This document shows, one piece after another, positions 15,131 through 18,506 of a stretch of 18,506 nucleotides of DNA (its first letter is position 1; each line of letters opens with the position of its first letter). The notes beneath the pieces were generated by a model. That model was not told where the DNA came from. It saw only the letters and a program-made list of their open reading frames with translations, and did no database searches. Origin of the DNA: an uncultured Allomuricauda sp. GTDB taxonomy: Bacteria; Bacteroidota; Bacteroidia; Flavobacteriales; Flavobacteriaceae. Location: contig CALDPL010000477.1 of assembly GCA_937911965.1 (NCBI GenBank), forward strand, positions 1 through 18,506, given 5' to 3'. Both the position numbers and the translations under genes were made by a program.

Positions 15131-15595
15131 TTAGGGTCCCTTTTGATCATTGGTCCTTTCCTCGATCTTTTGATCGATGATGCCAAAGGCGAGGTTTATC
15201 ACCACTACCAATAAGGTCAACAGGGCGAGTTCGATCAGCATGGAGGTGGCGGCCAGGCAACCGGCCCCGGCACTGCACCATATGGTGGCCGCTGTGGAAA
15301 GCCCCTTGATCTTGTCCTCTTTCTGAAGGATCACCCCGGCCCCGAGGAAACCGATTCCGGTGACCACCTGTCCCAGGACCCGGGTGGGATCGGCCTCGGG
15401 GGCACCCTGGAATCTCAGGGATATAAGTACATAGGCACAGGCACCCAGGGCCACAAGGGTATTGGTCTTGAGCCCGGCATTTTTTCCCTTGTATTCACGC
15501 TCCAGGCCGATAAAGGTCCCGGCCAGGGTCGCCAAGCCCAGCTTGATGCCAAATTCGATTATTGCTTCCAGGTCCAAGTTGAACAGTTCTTCCAT
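15131..15595 (-). CDS. MgtC/SapB-family membrane protein
   Basis: A 154-residue inner-membrane protein with four helices. GLEREYKGKNAGLKTNTLVA (30-49) is the defining loop, RVLGQVVTGIGFLGAGVI (72-89) the second family block, and GLSTAATIWCSAGAG (98-112) the third. It lacks the C-terminal ACT-like domain of Salmonella MgtC, as SapB/YhiD-type proteins do. Members affect magnesium starvation, acid tolerance and ATP synthase activity; the exact role here is open. The gene starts 15 bases after the terminator that ends csbD, so its promoter must lie in or before csbD or its start depends on read-through. Confidence 0.9.
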   Translation of the reverse strand: MEELFNLDLEAIIEFGIKLGLATLAGTFIGLEREYKGKNAGLKTNTLVALGACAYVLISLRFQGAPEADPTRVLGQVVTGIGFLGAGVILQKEDKIKGLSTAATIWCSAGAGCLAATSMLIELALLTLLVVVINLAFGIIDQKIEERTNDQKGP

Positions 15596-15609
15596 CTCCC
15601 CGTGGTTTT

Positions 15610-15637
15610 AAAAAAGCCCCCCAAAGCATCGGGGGGC
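15610..15637 (-). terminator. Rho-independent terminator after csbD
   Basis: On the minus strand GCCCCCC (15637-15631) pairs with GGGGGGC (15622-15616) around an eight-base loop and is followed by six T (15615-15610). It is 35 bp after the csbD stop and just before the mgtC start. A second small stem (ATTGAT/ATCAAT, 15650-15666) precedes it. It should separate csbD from the mgtC-dodecin-UbiB series. Confidence 0.85.
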
Positions 15638-15671
15638 CATCCTGCACTGATTGATAAAGGATCAATGGGCC

Positions 15672-15857
15672 TTAAAGGGAGTTGATCTCCCGTTTCAATT
15701 CGTCCTTGAGTTTCCCGGTCTTTTCCTGTAGCCTCCCCAGCATTTCATCAAACTTGCCCTCGGAATACATCAGGTCATCATCGGTCAGATCCCCATATTT
15801 TTGTTTGAACTTTCCCTTTACCTGTTTCCACTTGCCTTCCAAACGATTGTTGTCCAT
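15672..15857 (-). CDS. CsbD-family stress protein
   Basis: The 61-residue protein reads MDNNRLEGKWKQVKGKFKQK followed by YGDLTDDDLMYSEGK, then a second helix to the end. The 'n.leGkwkqlKGkvKekwGkLtdddl...eGk.d.l.G.lqe..G' layout is CsbD's. CsbD is controlled by sigma-B in Bacillus and its relative YjbJ is one of the more abundant stress-phase proteins in E. coli; the molecular function is unknown. It has its own terminator and starts next to a 228-bp divergent region that includes a perfect 10-bp palindrome GGGCCGGCCC (15901-15910), a possible regulatory site shared with the gene at 16086. Confidence 0.9.
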   Translation of the reverse strand: MDNNRLEGKWKQVKGKFKQKYGDLTDDDLMYSEGKFDEMLGRLQEKTGKLKDELKREINSL

Positions 15858-16085
15858 AACTCAAATATTTATAATTAGTGGGATGAAGCTATGAGATCCC
15901 GGGCCGGCCCATTGCTGTGAACGGGGAAAATATTGACGCTATTGGGAGGCCCATGGCGGAGTGCCGACCTTCCCCAAGATTTATAAGGGCAATAAAAAAG
16001 TCAAATGAAGTAATGGGGACCATGGGGTTTCACAAAATTTGCCACAGGTGGGGAAAGGCCTTGCCGGAAACTTAAAATTCATATT

Positions 16086-16325
16086 ATGCCGAATCCCCGA
16101 ATCAAGAACGAAGAGCAATACGAGGCCCTGCGAGAGAAAGGGTACAGCAAGCAAAAATCCGCCAGGATCGCCAACAGCCCGGAATCGGGAAAAAGAGGGG
16201 GGAAGGCAAGCCCCTATGAAAAGTGGACCCGAGGCGAACTCTACCAGAAAGCCAAAATGGTGGGCATCAAGGGGCGTTCGAAAATGGACAAACCGGAATT
16301 GATAAAGGCCCTGCGAAACAATTGA
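16086..16325 (+). CDS. Small DUF7218 / Rho N-terminal-domain-like protein
   Basis: The 79-residue basic protein begins MPNPRIKNEEQYEALREKGY, a segment found at the head of small proteins annotated as DUF7218, and then has ARIANSPESGKRGGKASPYE. The C-terminal part, WTRGELYQKAKMVGIKGRSK (47-66) followed by MDKPELIKALR, is a Rho_N/SAP-like helix-extended loop-helix, a nucleic-acid-binding motif. It probably binds DNA or RNA; nothing more specific can be said. It is divergent from csbD and 55 bp ahead of the AI-2E-family gene, so it may share a transcript with it. Confidence 0.75.
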   Translation: MPNPRIKNEEQYEALREKGYSKQKSARIANSPESGKRGGKASPYEKWTRGELYQKAKMVGIKGRSKMDKPELIKALRNN

Positions 16326-16380
16326 GGGTGACGGGCCCCATCCTTGAGGGGATTCCCCATGCCCGTTAATTCAATCTGCA

Positions 16381-17403
16381 ATGAAGTCGATTGAGCCCAG
16401 TCTGATCCGCCAGATTTTTGTACTTCTATTGATCCTGTCCATAGGGGGGGTCATTGTCATGGAAATGGTACCCTACCTTACGGGGATCTTGGGGACCATA
16501 ACCCTTTACGTACTCTTGTACAAGCCCATGAAACTCCTGCTGGCACGGGGATGGAGCCCAAACTTGGCCGCGCTGACCTTGATGGCGCTGTCCTTTATCA
16601 CCATACTTCTGCCTTTGGCCGCTGCCGTTTTCATGGTGGGCAACAAATTGGGCCGTGTGGCCAAGAATTCCAAAAAGGTGATATCGGCCCTAAAATCCCA
16701 AATGCAACAATGGGAAGGCCAATTCGGCATCAAGATGGACCCCAATATGGAGGAAAACGCCATTCCGGATTGGATATCGAAAAATCTGGAAGGTTTGGCC
16801 GGGGGAACCTTCAACACGGTCATCTCGATCGCCATCATGTATTTCCTGGTGTACTATATGCTGACCAACCGCAGCAGGCTGCGGGATGCCCTCTTCCGAT
16901 ATGTCCCGATGAGCACCAAAAACCTGGAGGTCATAAGGGGCGAAATCTGGGCCATTGTCAAGGCCAATGCCGTGGGCATCCCCTTGGTGGCCCTTGCCCA
17001 AGGGGTCGTGGCCCTGGTCGGTTTTTTGATCTTTGATATCGAATCCCCATTTTTCTGGGCCGTCATGGTGACCATCGGTTCCATGGTCCCCTTTGTGGGT
17101 AATTTTTTGGGCACCATTCCCGTGTTCATAATCTCCTTATCCAATGGACAAAGCTTTCAGGCCTGGGGCATTCTGATCTATGGAATTCTTGTGGTCGGGG
17201 CCTCGGACAATCTCATACGCCTCTACCTGCTCAAACGCTTGGACGACGTCCACCCCCTGATCACCCTTATCGGGGTCCTGGTGGGCATACCATTGTTCGG
17301 CTTCATCGGATTGATTTTTGGCCCCCTCTTGGTAAACCTTTTTCTGGTCATTCTTCGTATCTATAGCAGGGAGTATGGGGCCAAACGGGACGGAAGGCTG
17401 TGA
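16381..17403 (+). CDS. AI-2E/PerM-family membrane transporter
   Basis: A 340-residue permease with eight expected hydrophobic helices: two or three at the N-terminus (7-80), a soluble stretch about 85-140 (KLGRVAKNSKKVISALKSQM), then helices from TFNTVISIAIMYFLVYYM to the end. The PFVGNFLGTIPVFIISL block and DNLIRLYLLKRLDDVHPLIT then LIGVLVGIPLFGFIGLIFGP are the most conserved parts of the family (the 'vhpl..llsllgG..lfG..G.ilgPp' signature). Substrates are uncertain: some members export AI-2, others are sodium/proton antiporters. It follows the Rho_N-like gene. After it is a weak hairpin (GATGGG/CCCATC, 17426-17442) without a T-tract. Confidence 0.87.
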   Translation: MKSIEPSLIRQIFVLLLILSIGGVIVMEMVPYLTGILGTITLYVLLYKPMKLLLARGWSPNLAALTLMALSFITILLPLAAAVFMVGNKLGRVAKNSKKVISALKSQMQQWEGQFGIKMDPNMEENAIPDWISKNLEGLAGGTFNTVISIAIMYFLVYYMLTNRSRLRDALFRYVPMSTKNLEVIRGEIWAIVKANAVGIPLVALAQGVVALVGFLIFDIESPFFWAVMVTIGSMVPFVGNFLGTIPVFIISLSNGQSFQAWGILIYGILVVGASDNLIRLYLLKRLDDVHPLITLIGVLVGIPLFGFIGLIFGPLLVNLFLVILRIYSREYGAKRDGRL

Positions 17404-17551
17404 CCTGGACCCCCATTCCCTTGCAGATGGGAAAAGCCCATCAGGGTAATCTAATGTAACTAATTACAAATTTTGTTGAAAAATTGTCTACTTTTAAGGA
17501 ATATCCTCGGATACATCCCTAAAGCATTAGACTCATTCACAATTAAGAACC

Positions 17552-18115
17552 ATGGTAATCAATGTCCAGCACGATGTGAACATCACCTGTAGGGTCGTCC
17601 TACAGGAGCAATTGGACGGCCTTGGGATAGCCCATACCCTCAATGGGCTGGGGGAGGTGGAAATTCACGGGGAACTGTCCCCGGAGGAACTCAAGGACTT
17701 GGCGGGCCGCCTGGAACCCTATGGGATCCGGATCTTGGGCAATCCAAAAATGGTACTGGTACAGCGCATCAAGGACACCATTGACCGGATGTTGCGCAAT
17801 GACGGGCTCAGGCTTTACAAGATTTCCTCCTACCTGTCCGATCAATTGGAATATTCCTATTCCCATTTGTCCAACCTCTTTTCAGAGGCCACCTATAGTT
17901 CCATAGAAAACTTTGTGATCCTAAGGAAGGTGGATTACGCCAAGGAACTCATCGCCGGCGGGGACCTTTCCCTCACCGAGATCGCCTATCGACTGAACTA
18001 TAGCAGTGTGGCCCATTTGTCGAACCAGTTCAAAAAGACGACAGGTCTGACGCCGACCAAGTTTCAACGGATCTTGGAAAAGCGAAGGGAACACAGAACA
18101 CGACAGTTGTTATGA
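17552..18115 (+). CDS. AraC-family regulator with an N-terminal HMA-like domain
   Basis: The 187-residue protein has an AraC DNA-binding domain at about 72-178: the second helix-turn-helix reads LSLTEIAYRLNYSSVAHLSN (139-158) with QFKKTTGLTPTKFQRI after it, the classic signature. There is no cupin sensor. Residues 1-65 look like the ferredoxin-like (HMA-type) domain found in a group of Bacteroidota AraC proteins: VVLQEQLDGLGIAHTLNGLG (15-34), EVEIHGELSPEELKDLAGRL. Those proteins usually carry a CxxC-like site near the first loop; this one has a single cysteine, Cys13. It overlaps the response regulator by four bases (ATGA), so the two are translated together. Its target is unknown, perhaps the stress genes upstream. 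Confidence 0.8.
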   Translation: MVINVQHDVNITCRVVLQEQLDGLGIAHTLNGLGEVEIHGELSPEELKDLAGRLEPYGIRILGNPKMVLVQRIKDTIDRMLRNDGLRLYKISSYLSDQLEYSYSHLSNLFSEATYSSIENFVILRKVDYAKELIAGGDLSLTEIAYRLNYSSVAHLSNQFKKTTGLTPTKFQRILEKRREHRTRQLL

Positions 18116-18506
18116 ACAGGACCTTTCATGGGGGCAAGGACCAAATCCTGAACATTGTCCTTACCGATGACGATGAGGACGACCGCTTATTTTTTAGGGA
18201 GGCCATCGAAGAAATTGAAATCCGCACCCGGCTGTTGATGTTCCACAACGGTCAGGAACTTATGGATCATCTGGGCAAAGGGGATACGATCCTGCCCGAT
18301 CTTATCTTTTTGGACCTCAATATGCCGATCAAAACCGGCATGCAATGCCTCAGGGAAATTCGGGGCAACCCGGCCTTGGATCGGGTCTGCATCGCCATCT
18401 ATTCCACCTCCTGTTCGGAAAGGGACATCGAGGATACTTTCGTGAATGGGGCAAATATTTATCTGAATAAGCCCAATAACTTTGATAAATTACGGGAATC
18501 CATAGC
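18112..18506 (+). CDS. Response regulator, receiver domain only as far as seen (3' end cut)
   Basis: ATG 18112 overlaps the AraC stop. The first 131 residues contain one receiver domain: acidic pocket Asp19-Asp21 in LTDDDEDD, the phosphate acceptor Asp68 in LIFLDLNMP (64-72), the switch region IYSTS (96-100) and the conserved Lys120 in LNKPNN. This is the rcp1-like group of single-domain regulators, typically about 140-150 residues, and only the end is missing. No histidine kinase is visible in the window, so the signal source is unknown. The coupling to an AraC regulator suggests that phosphorylation of this protein controls it, directly or through a shared input. Confidence 0.9.
   Translation, partial: MNRTFHGGKDQILNIVLTDDDEDDRLFFREAIEEIEIRTRLLMFHNGQELMDHLGKGDTILPDLIFLDLNMPIKTGMQCLREIRGNPALDRVCIAIYSTSCSERDIEDTFVNGANIYLNKPNNFDKLRESI

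Overview
The window looks like chromosomal DNA of a Bacteroidota member, most likely a marine Flavobacteriaceae. The proteins that point there are a DUF4199 membrane protein, a flavobacterial-type ArsC/Spx-like protein without cysteine, an AraC regulator coupled to a single-domain response regulator, and a UbiB-like kinase beside a dodecin. Genes generally lack clear Shine-Dalgarno sequences. No rRNA, tRNA or CRISPR array was seen, and the genus cannot be fixed from the sequence alone.

Positions 1 to about 2400 are clearly more AT-rich than the rest and look like a decaying accessory segment. They hold the end of a hicA toxin gene overlapping hicB, a small broken gene, a DHFR/RibD-C-type reductase, a secreted-protein gene broken by a 7-G tract and a stop codon, and the 5' stub of an IS3-type transposase gene. 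From about 2400 onward the DNA is GC-richer and gene-dense: a cysteine-less ArsC/Spx-like protein, SurE (minus strand) and a diacylglycerol-kinase-family lipid kinase.

Positions 5164 to 18115 form a long run of genes whose families are linked to general stress, envelope or redox homeostasis in other bacteria. On the plus strand: an epimerase, a VKOR-like membrane protein and an SPW-repeat protein (a tight operon), then DUF4199, a PfpI/DJ-1 protein, the ferritin-like DUF892 (YciF) protein and a YdaD/YhdF-type SDR. On the minus strand: a flavodoxin-reductase-like gene with a frameshift, the ferritin-like DUF2383 protein, and a series CsbD, MgtC/SapB, dodecin, UbiB-like kinase and type IB topoisomerase. 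A small Rho_N-type protein and an AI-2E/PerM-family permease follow on the plus strand. A terminator separates csbD from mgtC. A strong two-way hairpin separates the convergent SDR and DUF2383 genes.

The right end holds an AraC-type regulator, with what looks like a degenerate metal-binding-type N-terminal domain, translationally coupled (ATGA overlap) to a receiver-only response regulator cut by the window edge. My reading is that 5.1-18.1 kb is a stress-response island whose genes may be co-regulated, possibly by the regulator pair at its right end. That link is inference from position and families only.
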